From Strix aluco (lineage: Eukaryota > Chordata > Aves > Strigiformes > Strigidae): 64,000 nt of DNA. The position numbers and the translations under genes are program-made. The notes beneath the pieces are model-generated. The model saw only the letters and a program-made list of their open reading frames with translations, did not search any database and had not been told where the DNA came from. Location: NCBI RefSeq assembly GCF_031877795.1, contig NC_133935.1:49127330-49191329 (forward strand). The letters are read 5' to 3'. Shown piece after piece: positions 1-15,210 of this stretch. How positions within the stretch are numbered: position 1 is the first letter of the stretch; every line of letters starts with the position of its first letter.

Positions 1-2220
<2,220 letters not shown>

Positions 2221-2277
2221 CAGAGCAGACTTTCCAACACCTCCAGAACCAAGAACCACTAGCTTGTATTCACGCAT
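2221..2277 (-). CDS. RAP1B: RAP1 GTPase, first coding exon (start codon and P-loop)
   Basis: This exon encodes residues 1-19, MREYKLVVLGSGGVGKSAL, the invariant N-terminus of Rap1. It contains the nucleotide-binding P-loop GSGGVGKS (residues 10-17), with Gly12, Lys16 and Ser17 in place. The start at 2277 is secure: the sequence matches the family from its first residue, and an in-frame TGA lies six codons upstream (2293-2295) within the same exon, so no N-terminal extension is possible through this exon. The donor CTG|GTAAGTAC is near consensus. The next coding exon is 1,390 bases away at 830-762, joined in phase 0. Together the two exons give 42 of about 184 residues, so the G-domain core, hypervariable region and C-terminal prenylation box are outside the window. 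RAP1A versus RAP1B cannot be settled from this protein segment; RAP1B is preferred on codon resemblance and genomic setting. Confidence 0.95.
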
Positions 2278-2305
2278 GATGCAAGAGATAAATCACCCCC
2301 AATAC
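2278..2305 (-). other. RAP1B: 5' UTR portion of RAP1 exon 2
   Basis: These 28 bases lie between the splice acceptor (minus strand TGTGTTCTAG, ending at 2306) and the ATG. They contain an in-frame TGA at 2295-2293, which fixes the downstream ATG as the start. The exon boundary is inferred from the acceptor consensus and the pyrimidine-rich stretch before it. Confidence 0.8.
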
Positions 2306-5300
2306 CTAGAACACACAATAAATTACCATTTTGATCAATAGGAGAACTATTTTAGCATTACTGCAGCCACTGTAAGATTGCATATATAACAAGTCATGAA
2401 CAATTAAATATTGATATCAACTGACAAATGCAGGACATACACCATTATAACCAGGCGTAACCTAAGCAGGCTATCACTTTAATTATTACACAATATGGAA
2501 ACTATGGACGGTTATTCAAGACACAATAACTGCTGAACGATGCTAGTTTTTCACCTAGCACAAATAAAGTACCTCCAAGATTTTCTTGCTACCAGGATTT
2601 TAACACTTAAAGAAGAACCATTATTCACGTGGTATCTAGCCTAATTTCATAGTCAGTAAAGACTTGGACAGTTTTTAAAATGGAGATCTTTATATCCCAC
2701 AAAAGAGCAATTTAGAGAAAAGACAAAACCAGATTACGACTCTGTAATACAGACCTCAGTGTCACGATCTTGCCAAAATATCACAGGTGTTTCAAAGAAA
2801 GCACGCAAGTATTAGGAAGAACTGCTCACACCCATGTGCACATATCACTCCTTCAGAGAGGCCTATGGATGGATTCATCTCCTTTATTTAGAGTAAGGAG
2901 GAATTGGGCATAGAAACCAATTTACTCTGATTAATAGGCCAGTTACACAGATCACAACACATCACCCAGTGTGGTGTGTTCATCTCATAACCTTTTCCAG
3001 AAAAACTACAAAGTCTCTTCTAGTCATGCAAGCAAGTCCACAGCACCTCTCAGCTACAGTCGCAGCAATGGGTTTCTCATGATCTTTCATTCACTCATAA
3101 GAAGGTGTTTGCACTATCTTTTGCAACAGACCAAAACCAACATTCCCAAGAGCCATACAGATGCCTAAAGACCTTGTAAGTTTTACAACCCCTGCATTCA
3201 CAGTACTGAAAAGGTTTATCAGGTAAACAGCTGCTAATGTTTGTTATTTATGGCAGTGATACAGTAATTCTAAAAACATGTCTCAAATTTCACAGCTACT
3301 ACATCCTCTCCTCATCCATCCCCCAAACTTATTTCATATCACACAACTTTTGTAATTTTATATACATGCACATTCATGTGTAAATGATTTTGTTCATACG
3401 AGCTGACATGGATGAAATGTCTCCAGTCTCCTCTGAAGAACTGAAAGCATCAGCATGCTGACAAAAAACCCCCCAAACAGAATGGGAAACTTTTTTAGGT
3501 AACAGCATCTATTTATTTGTATTGTCACTTACTTGAAATAACATCCAAAGTTTGTATCTACTGACCAGAAGTTTGTTCTATACGCAAAAAGTACAACCAT
3601 GACACCATAATCCAGTTCACTATGCAGGGTTTGATAAAAGGGCTTAGTTAATTTTTAATACAGTGGCCGTTTTCAAACTATCAAGTCTTAATGCAGCTAC
3701 AATAAAATGCTGCAAACCATCAGATACAGGATCTCCTCTACCTCATTACTGCTATCCCATAAAGAAATGCTGAATAAACCCTACTATAGTAAAACTAACA
3801 GTTACTATTGATAAGAAACAATTATCCAACAGGAGATAGCATGCATTTTCTCATAAATGATAAAGAATCAGAGACTTGTATGAGTAAATTAAACCAACCT
3901 CTTCCCAGCAAGCAAACATTTTTCAAAAAGAACAGCAGGATCCCAGAAGTCAGTTTTCATAAAAGTGCCTTCTTAAGTCTGAAAGTTGATTAATGTTTTC
4001 CTAGATATCTAACCACAGTTATAATGACTGTTTCATGAATAACTGGAGGCAACTAAAAATATTCTTTTGAGACCATTCCTCCCCTACAAGCTAGATCTGT
4101 CCTCCAGTTCCACACTAGCTAGCATGGCTGCCTACAGCAGTCTGCCAGGTCTGCTTGCTCGTCTTTGTTGAAAACTGACCCAGCAAAACCAAAACAAGGC
4201 CACAGATTTTGGGACATGTCTTTGGGTCATACTACTCATACTACCCTCTCACAGTCCTGCTTGTAACTGAGTTAACAGGACTGTTACTGCTGCCCTGGGA
4301 AGATGGTCTCAGTTCCTTTCCTGCAGGGGCTCTAGCACTTACCAGATTGAGTTACCCTTTTTCTCCTCTTTCTGCCCCTGCAGAAAGATGAAACCTTCCA
4401 CAACTGATGAATAATTTGGGAGCTGGGGGAGAGGGGAAGTGCAGGGAATCCAACACAGGTGCTTGTACAAGGTAAGCAGTGGAAGTAAGAAAGACCCTTC
4501 TCATCAGCAGTAATCTCACAGTATCTCTGGAGTCACACCATCTGTTAGGTGTTTACCACAAAATGCTAAGATGATTTACACAGAAATCAGAGCACCTCCA
4601 TGTTAGTCTCCATCTTTTCCATCACTGATTAACTCCACATTGTCAGAGGACTGAGAAATCAAGAGGTCAGGTCCTATTTAATTTTCTTCTTGCAAACACA
4701 TAATGAGCAATCTCTCAATTTATCTAAACCATTCCCTGCACCTTAAGCAAGCAAAAGGAACACAATGAGAAAGCTGTAAGGAAATAATTGACCTGATGTT
4801 CAGCAAAGCAGGTCTCTCCACAGGCTTCTGCTACCAATAAATTTTGAGACTCTTCCGTGATTTACCCACCTAATAGATCATCTTTTCACTCCTGACTTTA
4901 AACACTATGCTTTCCTCCCTGCATGGATTTTTTGCAAACATGGACCACCAGAATCACTGACACCACAAGTTTAATCTGTCTGGCACCACTGTAAACATTC
5001 AGTTATATCCAAAAACCTCTGAATTGTCCAGCCTTTCTACAAACAATAGGAATAAAGATTTGTCTCTAACTGTACTGAAATGCACCTTTCAAATCCATGA
5101 AAAGTTAAGCCTATATTACCTGTCATTTCTTTAAAACAAACATTCAGTTATGCCTTTATTTTTGGAAAGGTGTGACTAGAATGACATAAACGTAGTGGGT
5201 GTAGGGGAAATCCCAGTACAGTAATCTGGGTGAACTGCAGCAATTTCACTGTCTTTAAGAGAACAGTTTAAGCTGAATTTTTCAGTCATCAGTCTGAAGT

Positions 5301-7555
5301 TAGCAACTAAATATGGAGATGTCAGTAACGAAGGCTGACAGTAATTTGGAAGTAATAGAACTTAAACAGTGGGTACCAAGTATCTGTTTTACCTAGTGTT
5401 TTGAATAACTTGTGACTTTTTCTTATTGAATGATCCACAAAGTCCTGAAGTAAGAAGCTAATGATTTGGTTTTAGTGAGACTGGCAATTCCATTTTGGCT
5501 CTCAAACGGGGATTCAGGAATTTAACGCAAGCCAAAGCTTCTTTCAGCATCCAGATTTGGAAGTTCAGCCCTAACTATCCAATTGCTGTAAAACACTCTG
5601 GAGCTGTTTTCACTCCTTTAAGTGGTGGTACATAATTAAAGCATATATATACACACTATTACAGCTTGGTTAGCCAGTCGTCTTAATCTCTAAAAGATCT
5701 AAGCAAAAAGCTTTTTAGAGATCTTTGAAGATGTGACAAAGCCAGGTTGCAGTACACTCAAACATTTCTCCGATCTTCCCTCCAAACGCAGGCAATGAGC
5801 AATGCAAGTACTAAATTCCTCTTTCTCCATGAAAACTTTTTTGTCATTTGTACAATTATTCCTTAACTCACCAAGAGCACAAAGCAATCCTTTATATATA
5901 CATACACCTATACAGCACAGAGGTAGCTTGGCATCTCTGCATCGGGCAGGTAGTCTGGCCGTGACATGTTGGAATGAAACACAAACCAATGTATTCTCCA
6001 AAATGCATTAAGAAAGCTAACTCGGACATCTCTAACATAGCAGGCAGCATAAGCAACATCTATCATCTGCTCCCACTTAGATCTACTACCCACTGGCTTT
6101 GAAGCAGCAGTCCTGATGTCACTTCACCTTCCTCTTACTGTTTAAGCCATAAAGCACCTCTCAGTTACCTGATAGTATTTGAAACAACAGAAGCCACTAA
6201 GCTTCAAGCAAGACATTGAAGTAAAAAGTTGAACTGCTGAAAGAGATGCAAACTATAAAACCTGAGATGGAAGCTCAAACTTCTGGTGGATTTCCTTTTC
6301 TACCTGAAAAAAAAGAGCACTTCTCTACCCATTCTAAAACAGATATTAGACCCAGTGCATGCAATCTCTTTATAAAGTCTGTGCCTTGCATTTCACATAC
6401 CATCATCCCCTCCCACCCCACCCCCCAAAAAGAAGCTACTGGAAGAACTTTAGAAGAATATGTAATTAAGAAACCATTTGTACAGTCAAGACAGAGCTCA
6501 ATGTAGCACCTTATGAATAATTTTCAGCAGTCTAACCAGTCATTTCAATGATACCCTTCAGTTCTAAAGCTGTCAGAAAGCAATTTTATTAACTGGAAAG
6601 GAAGAAAAAGGATCCTTAGACCACACTACCTGTCATTCAAATAAGGCTACGTTAGGTTTACATGTTTCCCTGTCTACAACTTAGCACTCTAAAGGTACAG
6701 CTATATCACAGCATGGCCAGCATTTCTAGAATAGGAAAGGGTTAAGTCCAACAATAATATTTGTCTGTACTCCCCATATCACCCAAGCTTAGGGCTGTAA
6801 AATGGATATACTCAAAGGGACACAATAGAAATGAAGAGACTATGATAACTGAGTAACAGATAAGCACCACCCCCCCCACCCCCAATTTACTGCACAGTTG
6901 ATGAGAATTATCCACTGAATCACTCAACAGTTAGATACAAATAAGTATTGAACTTATTCCTACCAAATAAACCAAGTACGCTGTTTGAATTCCTCTTCAT
7001 TTAGTGGAGTCTATTTTAAGAGAGAATCTTCCTTTGAAGGCTGGCTACCTTTAAGGCAACAGACCTTAAGCGAGAGCAATGACAACTTTGCTTTTTCATT
7101 TTTCTGCTCCTCCATCTTTAGGCAAGAAAATACTGTCAACTGTGGTCTCTATGCAGGCACTAAAGAACAAGACAGGAAGCATGCAAAAAGTAAGGCCTTC
7201 TTTTCCTCTTAATTGGAGCAGGTGCTGGCTTTGAACAGCTGAGTCAAGTAGTCATATGCACAGATATGTGACATAACTGTGAACTCTGGAGATGCCTAAT
7301 GCAAGATTTAGCTAAAAAGAGAAAAACAAGTGAAGCTACTGTTCCTCAAGCAATAACGTTTTTGCATAAACTGGATTCTAATGCTTTCTCAAGAATACAA
7401 TCTCTCAAAAGTAGAAAGCTCACTTTCAGACTGCCTCCATTAACCGCCAGTGGTGCTTCAGTAACTGCCTTGCATGCTTCCTGAAACATAACAGTCCATA
7501 AAACCACCATGTCTGTGCAGTCTCTCTTGCTAGTCTGTTCATATTACTTTTTCTA

Positions 7556-7573
7556 ATTAATGCATGCATTAAT
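7556..7573. repeat. 18-bp perfect palindrome
   Basis: ATTAATGCATGCATTAAT reads the same on both strands. It is built from overlapping ATGCAT and TTAAT homeodomain/octamer-like half-sites, in intron 1. Confidence 0.9.
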
Positions 7574-10500
7574 GCATTAGTGTACTGTATTAATGTAACT
7601 GCTTAATTTACTTCTTCATTGTACACACTTAAAGTACTTGATAAACTAGAGAAGCAACATGCACATGGACACTTTTCCCAGTAAAGATTCTCTTTGAAGG
7701 ATAAGCAGATCTTTGAATAAATCCATTTGAACAGAAGGAAGAAAGGTTAACCAGGACCAGTCACTGGAAAGGAAGTATTTTAAAAGCTTCACATCCGTCA
7801 ATGACCATGAACATGGAACTTGCTTTCTGCTTCTGCCCTTATCAGATAAGCCAGCAAAAAGTGCCTTCTGGACACTTTCTTGAAGCATGTCTCCAGAAAA
7901 AGGCAAACAAAAGTGATGATGCTAAGAAAGTTGAAGAATAAGAAACTCTATTTTATCAGTGAATAAAAAAAGTGCACACTTACTGCTTTGTAGAGCTTTC
8001 CTAAAAAGCAATCACACAATGAAGAACTCAGGAAAGTTCAAATACCATTGGTCATTGAGCTTGGTATGACAATATGACAGTTATGAAAGTAGGCTGGCTT
8101 TTTTTTTTTTTAGAATTTCATTTTCTTTCAACATCTTCAGCTTAAAATTTTGGTTTCCAATTCAACTTTGTTACCTGTCTGAGGAATGGGAAAAGTAATA
8201 ATCCAATCTTTCCAAGTGACATTAAACCAAATGAAGCTGTAACTGGAGCTCAGTCCTGGGCCAAAGACATGAACTAAATAGTCACTACCTGAAGATATCC
8301 TCGATTCGAGCTTATGTGAACTAGTTGTTCAGGTATGGAATTAAACAACTAGTCCCTCCCAGAAGCATTATCATTTTCAGAAGGGATCATGATTATTCAG
8401 CACTCTACAAACACCATTATTCTTGTTCAGACCCTGACATTCTGGTTGTATTGTGAAGGTGTGGTGTGTTCCCTAAAATTTTCATAATGCTTCTGTTCCA
8501 GCACATTTACCTCTCTCTGGAAGAGACACTTTGTTAGAACCACCTTGGGAATAGCACTCCTAAATTAATCTCAGCTGTTTACATGAGAAAAAAAAAAAAG
8601 TTTCAAACATTAGAATGAGAGATGAAGCAAATTAATCGACTGGTTTACCTGCTTACAATTAGCAGTGGAGGGGAAAAAAGCCAAGGAAAAAATCCCTGCT
8701 TCTCAGAGAGGGGATACTAGCCCCAAGATGGAGCAATATGACAATAATCAAATGATTTGAAAAAACAGCTCTAGTTCAGTCACCGGACCAATCAAGGTCA
8801 GAGGATCAAGTCTTTCCAGGCAAGATGTGTCCAACTTCTGATACTAGAGCAGTGTCAGATAGCCAACCCTAAATCTTTCTAACTGTCTGCACCATCCAGA
8901 TTCCACTGAGTTTTGAGTCTCTTTGTTTAGAACCCCTTCTTCAGGGAAGCAACTAACTAGAGAAGAGAGGATGAGGATGTGTGCTGTTCTTAATAATACC
9001 CAAATACTTAACATGTAAGGGGAAGTCCTAGATTCTTATCCCTTAACTTCAAGGAGTTTTTTTTCCAGAATAATTTCAGTGCATAAGCAACACCTTGACA
9101 ACATAACCCAAAGTGGAAGCCTGTCCATTTTCACTAACTTTTAGATGCTTTAGGAATTAAAGTAACTCAGATAATCCTTTCTCAACAGGGTAAGCGGTAT
9201 CTCTTATAAAAAAGAGAAATGAAAATACTCCAGAGCTGACTTTCACACTTATTTACAGAAAACACTATTCAGAAATTACTTCTGAAGAGAAGGCACACTG
9301 AAAAGCTGATTAGGTCTAATTAAAGACTTTTATACTCAAGACTCCTGGAAGTAGTAATAGTAGTTTCATTACTAATGTAGACTCTGGAAGAGAGTCAACT
9401 GTTCAGTAAACAAAGCTAGAAGCAATTTTTATTGCTCTAATTTTTACCTGGTTTTGACAACTTCTTGTCTTGACAAACAAGAGTTTTGTCAGTTGGACAG
9501 TCAGTTGCTCTGGGCACTAATAAGGTTAACTTTTCTTGGACAAAAATACTTCTTCAATTATGTTCAAATATTTTAACTGATGCCAGACAATCTTCAGAGG
9601 ATTTTCAAAAAGCTGTCTGGGTGATTAAGCTCATCCAGTGACATGAAATCATACTAACCACCTGAGAAAAAGGCAGAGACCTGAGAACAAGTTACTGCAG
9701 CACAAACACAGCACCAAGGTTTAAGTTGCTCCCTGAACTGCCCACGGGGACACTTACCCACAGAGATAGCTTAACCAAGTTTTCCTCCTTTCATTGAAGG
9801 GAGCTACCCTAGTACTCACACAGGGACAAGTTCTGCAAAGCAGCTAACATGAGCTTACCTTGTGAGACGAGTTCCACTGTCTATAATTAGTATAGCTGAA
9901 AAAAATCTTTTTTTTTTTCCTTAAGTCAAGGTAACTCCCAGCTAGCTCTTAAATCTGAACACAAACTTAATGCATGTTCTAAGGCTGAAAACTGGCCTGC
10001 TTGAAGCCACTGATATCTTAAGATGAAAGCTTCCTAATGTGAGTTACTAACAAGTGTGTGCAACTTGCAGTAGTTTAAGTATAAAAAGTCGTTTCAAAGC
10101 AAGTGATGTAATGAACATTAAGCTACTAAAAAATATGCTATTCTTCAACACTTACTGAGTCCAAATTTCAACTTTGTGCAAAAATTTAAGTATGTTAATT
10201 CAAATTTGGAGTTCCTTACAAAATCTAAGCTACAGAGTCTATTTAAGCCTCAACTGGAGTTTGTAACGTTTATCAGGTTTATTCTTATTTTCAGTGACTG
10301 TTTGCCATGGTTTTGCATTTTCTCCTTATTTCTGTAAAATACTCACCATCCACCATGAAAGTTGTTTGTGCACATTCTACCAGGTACATTTCCAGCTAAA
10401 ACAATGATCTCTGAATTCCTGAAGAAGCTGAATTGCAAATATTTTTTACGCTTGCAAAAAAATCCAGGCAGACAATAAATTGAAAGAACACTCAGATTTT

Positions 10501-12198
10501 TAAAAATACAGGTATATTAAATTCAGAGAATGCGTATTTACCATATTATGATATATTGCTACGCATAAGCTAAGCATTCAACCATACAGCAAGTTTTGAG
10601 AACTGAGGCAGCAATTTACTACTATGAATTTGGCTCTACTGTCATTGCAGAGAAGGATCAGTATTTAGCTCTAAAACTTTTATCAATCAACAGATTGCCA
10701 CATCATGGTATACCCAACATGCTTTACCTGATGCGCACCCTTCTGATTAAAAGCAGATATAAACATTTGTTTCTCCACATAATTGTTACAGTAAATTTTA
10801 TCTTTGAAGCTATAAAACCAGTGAAAAACAGCAGGACAAGGCAGGCACAGAGATTTTCAGAGTCAAGATACTTCTCTTGTAAAAACACACTCATGCAGTT
10901 TGAAAGTTACTTCAAGAATAAACTTGCCAGTTGGCTTAAGATACTCTTCTTTGGAAAAAAGGCAGCTTAACTTCTGTTGTAGAAACAAGACCTAGCCTCA
11001 AATTCCATGTGATATCTGCTTAACATCTGGCAGTCCTAGCTCTGCTCTGATTGTGACACTGGCTGCTGAACCAGTAAAGCCTTGTATCGGGTTTCCTTCT
11101 ACAGACATAAGGCAACGCTCAGTTCAACTACAATTCCAATACCACATGAATTTTTGTCCCTCCTATTTTTCCTCTATAACCCATACATCATACACACTCC
11201 TGGCAATGCCAGAGCTTGCATACCAAGGTATCATTACTTGCACTGTCTTCATTATTAGAAGTTTGGTTTCAATTCAGGTTTGTTTAGATTACTAACACAT
11301 CATCAAGGCACAGATATATAGATTTCCTTCATCATTATATGATCTTTTGTTACTCGCTTCTTAAGACTGGCTGGTGTAGGCCCTTTACATATATCCTTCC
11401 ATAGTATGATTTACAGTAATTCTATTACAAATCAGGTTGGTAGCCTGAGAGCAGTCTTACAAATTCCCATATGTCATTTTAAATAAGATTAGAAGTTTTA
11501 TCTGTTGAAAGGACACTGATTCTATGCAAATTGAGAATACCAGCTACTAGCATTCATTAGCAGGAATAAAATTAGTTCTTCCATGATAAATGAACAGCAA
11601 AGTCCCAAGTAATTGTAACTCACATCTGTTTTGACCTCTCAATCAATATTTCCCCAAAAGAAACATGGCATTTGAACATGAGCAGCAAACATCACTTGAA
11701 GTCACCCAAATAATACCTAATTTCACAAACAGTTCTTTTGTTAAAGCTTGAGACATCCATCCTGAAGTTAAGTAGAAAAAAGCATACACTGACACCCAGC
11801 AGTAACAACCATCTTCTGCAACGTGGTTTTGCTACCCTGCAATAATGGAGGTGCAACCTTAACTGCTTCTTTTCACAGTTAACTTTATCAGCCATGTCCA
11901 CTGATGAAGGTGGGTTTGTAAAACGTCTGAAATGCTTAACTGAAGTGGCTGAAACTTGGACAGAACATCCTGTTCTGTTTCTGGCAGCGAGGCAGTAGCA
12001 TCTTGAACCTAGGGATGGGAGTTCCTCAGGGAACGTCCGACTCACACACGTACCTTGACTAGAAGATGACAACTAGATGTTGACCTCCACACCTCTGCCC
12101 ATACACAGACACACAGACAACTTGGTTGTTTCTGAGGCAACCACTAAGTTGTCACAAGCTTCAGATGAGGGTATTAAAAAAAACACACACCCCCTCTG

Positions 12199-12219
12199 CC
12201 CCCCCCCCCCCCCCCCCCC
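12199..12219. repeat. Homopolymer C run (G run in RAP1 intron sense)
   Basis: About 21 consecutive C bases after a CACACCCCC stretch, in intron 1. In the gene's sense orientation it is a G run. Its length is prone to sequencing error and replication slippage. Confidence 0.9.
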
Positions 12220-15210
12220 AATCCCACACTAAGACAAATGCTGGCTTTTTTTAACATGCCAAGCAGTGAACTGCTGTAGTTCTGCATCTGCTTTGTGAGC
12301 AGATGATGCATCTTAGCCCCCCAAAAAGTCTCATTTAATGGGTCAGAAATTTCCAAGAGAAGGAAGAATCTGACAGTTACGAGCAGGAACCCAAAGGTAA
12401 GCAATTCACACTTGCAAGCCTGAGCTCATAGATGCAATGACACCTACACAAAAAGCTGAATAATTTTATCCAAATGAATTTGAATCACAGTCAACCCCAC
12501 ACCACCTTCTCTTGCATGGACTACATCTTTAGTAGACAGTTACCAAATTAACGAGGGTTAAACTTGTTTAATCAAGTCTTCACAAGAGTCTATTTGAATC
12601 TTCTTAAGATCACTGTAGTTCTTGTTTAGACCATACTTTTTGGTTCTTCTGCATCTTCAAAGCTTGCCACTTTCTGGAGAAACCTGTCATACCTTAAAGA
12701 CTCACCTTGCTTTAAGTCAAATCACATAATTTGATAAGGTAGCAGAAGATGTCCAAAGCACACTGAAATTTAAAATCAGCTCCAGAGGTTTGGATGGGAA
12801 GATCTTTCTAAATACAAATCAGCATATCTGGTCTTCTAAGAGTCACCTATTATTTAGACTATGACAATCACCACAGCATTTGAATGTTACTACTACATCC
12901 TAAATCTTTTACTGAAGAAGATTTTTACTACCAGCAAGTTAAATATATGCATCTCAAAACGATCTGTATTTTGGGCAAACCCAGAGTGGAAGAAAACTTT
13001 TCAGTCCACCCTGACCGTGCCAGTGAAGCAAGTTTATCCTTCATGAAATCACAGTCTTGTATTTCCATGTTGTTTAGGGTGCTCTCAATTTACCCAGTAC
13101 GTCCTGTTTAGGTTCTTGGGATCTATGACTTCAACCTTCTGTAGATAAGGCCGTGAATGGTTCCTTATTTCCACTTCTACTATCACAGCAGATTCAGCAT
13201 TCAGCTTGGAAAAGAGGCTTCAGCTTTCCTCTGTGAACCTTAGAGCACCAAATGTAATTTAAAAAGTAGTCCACAATAACATTAGGTAATGGAAGAATTA
13301 CATTACCCGAAAACACAAGTATTTTCAAGTTGATATATTTGTCTTTGAAAAAGTATTTGCAAACTGCTTCTTAACATCTTGCCTCTGGCTAGAAGCAGGA
13401 TGTACTTTCAGTTAGCAAAATTGCACATTGTTCAAAATACTGGTTATTAAGTCCAAACTAACACGCACTTAATGTTGCTTCTTCATCAGTTTCCTGGCTA
13501 GACAGGACCCAGATTTCTAGCAGAAAAGAAAGAGGTAGCATCAGGACTTTGTTTCTTTGTTCTTCAAGAACAAAATATAAACTACTTTATCTTTTCATTC
13601 CAGGACTCGCATGAAATCTTCTTATTTTCTCACTCTAATTCCTACTCACACAGATACAGTACCGTTAAGCGCAGTTTGATGAACAGCAACACACAGATTG
13701 AAAGGATGCCAAACACCAGCACATACAGTGGCCTAAAGCACTCAATTGTAAAACCTTGTTTTTAGCTACTCAATTTCTGCAGAACTTCAGCTACCACACT
13801 TAAGTTTTCTATGAGAGATCTCTGGCTGAACCTCAACACCAAGTAGAGAATTGTACCTTAGAAGTAAGAACATTTGAAGACCAAGCATCCAGTTAAAAAG
13901 TGAGAGTTGTAAATGCCTGTTTGCTATAGTATCACAGACTTCTCTCTACAGGCTGTCAAAGTTACTCAATGCCCAGGATGATCTATATCAAGTAACAGGG
14001 CATCTCTTCTTTGGTGAGATCCCACCTAATCTGCTACTTAAGTCAATAAATATCTATCAGAAAAATGGAGAAATGATTCTCCAGCATGAGACACAGCTAT
14101 TCTTGCCTTTTCCAGTGCTCCTTCTTGATGCCACAGAACTACTACACAGTGTCGTAGGTTCCACCAAGTGCTAAGATGACAATTTGGCATCAGTTTCTAG
14201 AAGCATGGCATATTCTCAAATAATTAATGTCAGCAGAAGTTAGATTTTGAAGACAGCATTTCGCAGTCCACTAAGAACACAAGTCCAAGGTTATCTCAAA
14301 CTGTGTACTTACATTCAGTGAACGCTGTTGATATAAAACTACCTTGGAAATTAACCTATGGACTGGTATAATATGTGTAAGAAATCTGAAGGTGAATTCA
14401 CACTTGCCAAGAGCTCATTTCTGATGCCGCTCATCATAAAACCCATGAAAACACATAGCATTTTCTGTACACTTGTACCAATATAAACAACAGTAAATAA
14501 GACAAGGACCATTACCTGAATATGAGTAAAATCACTACACTCACAGAATGTCTATCACTCATTAATTCTCCATGTTAAACAAGTCGGAAGGGTCACAAAC
14601 AGTATGATATATCCTTATACATACTAACTATATAAATAACTCCAGAGTTGATATTTTGCATGCAGTATTAGTTTATATACTTTCCCAACCCCAAGAAAAT
14701 CCTTCAGCAGTCACATGAAGCCAAGCAGGCTGTGCTTATGGGTTATCTTGTATATCAAGCTTTCAGAATGTTACGCTGGAAGTAGCTTCACAATGAAAGA
14801 TCAGAGGATGATTACTGACTGCATCTTACAATGTCAAACAATTCACCTTAACCACTTCACATTTGCAAGATTAATAAAAGAGGTTCCTGCACAGTATGTC
14901 GTTGGGCTGTCCCCACACTTAACTAACCACGTAAGCCTGGACACAGCCATGTACAGCTCAGTCTCAACTGTAAATGTCACATTATAAACAAATAAATCTA
15001 GTCCTAAATACTGTATTGCAGAGAGTGAGATTCTTAGGTAGCTTCCACTTAATAGATTACTTACATTCCACATTCCAGTCTACCCTTCTCCACATTCAGG
15101 AAAAACAAAACATGCTGCAACTGTCCACTAGTCTTCTAATGAATCACTTTTGGGGGAAGTATCAGACCAGGTGTTCTAGAAGTTTGATTAACTGCAAGCA
15201 AGGACTGTAC

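Noticed and set aside
11692..12072. 126-codon minus-strand open frame in intron 1
   Set aside because: No recognisable domain, no promoter or splice context, and a length within chance expectation for this much sequence.
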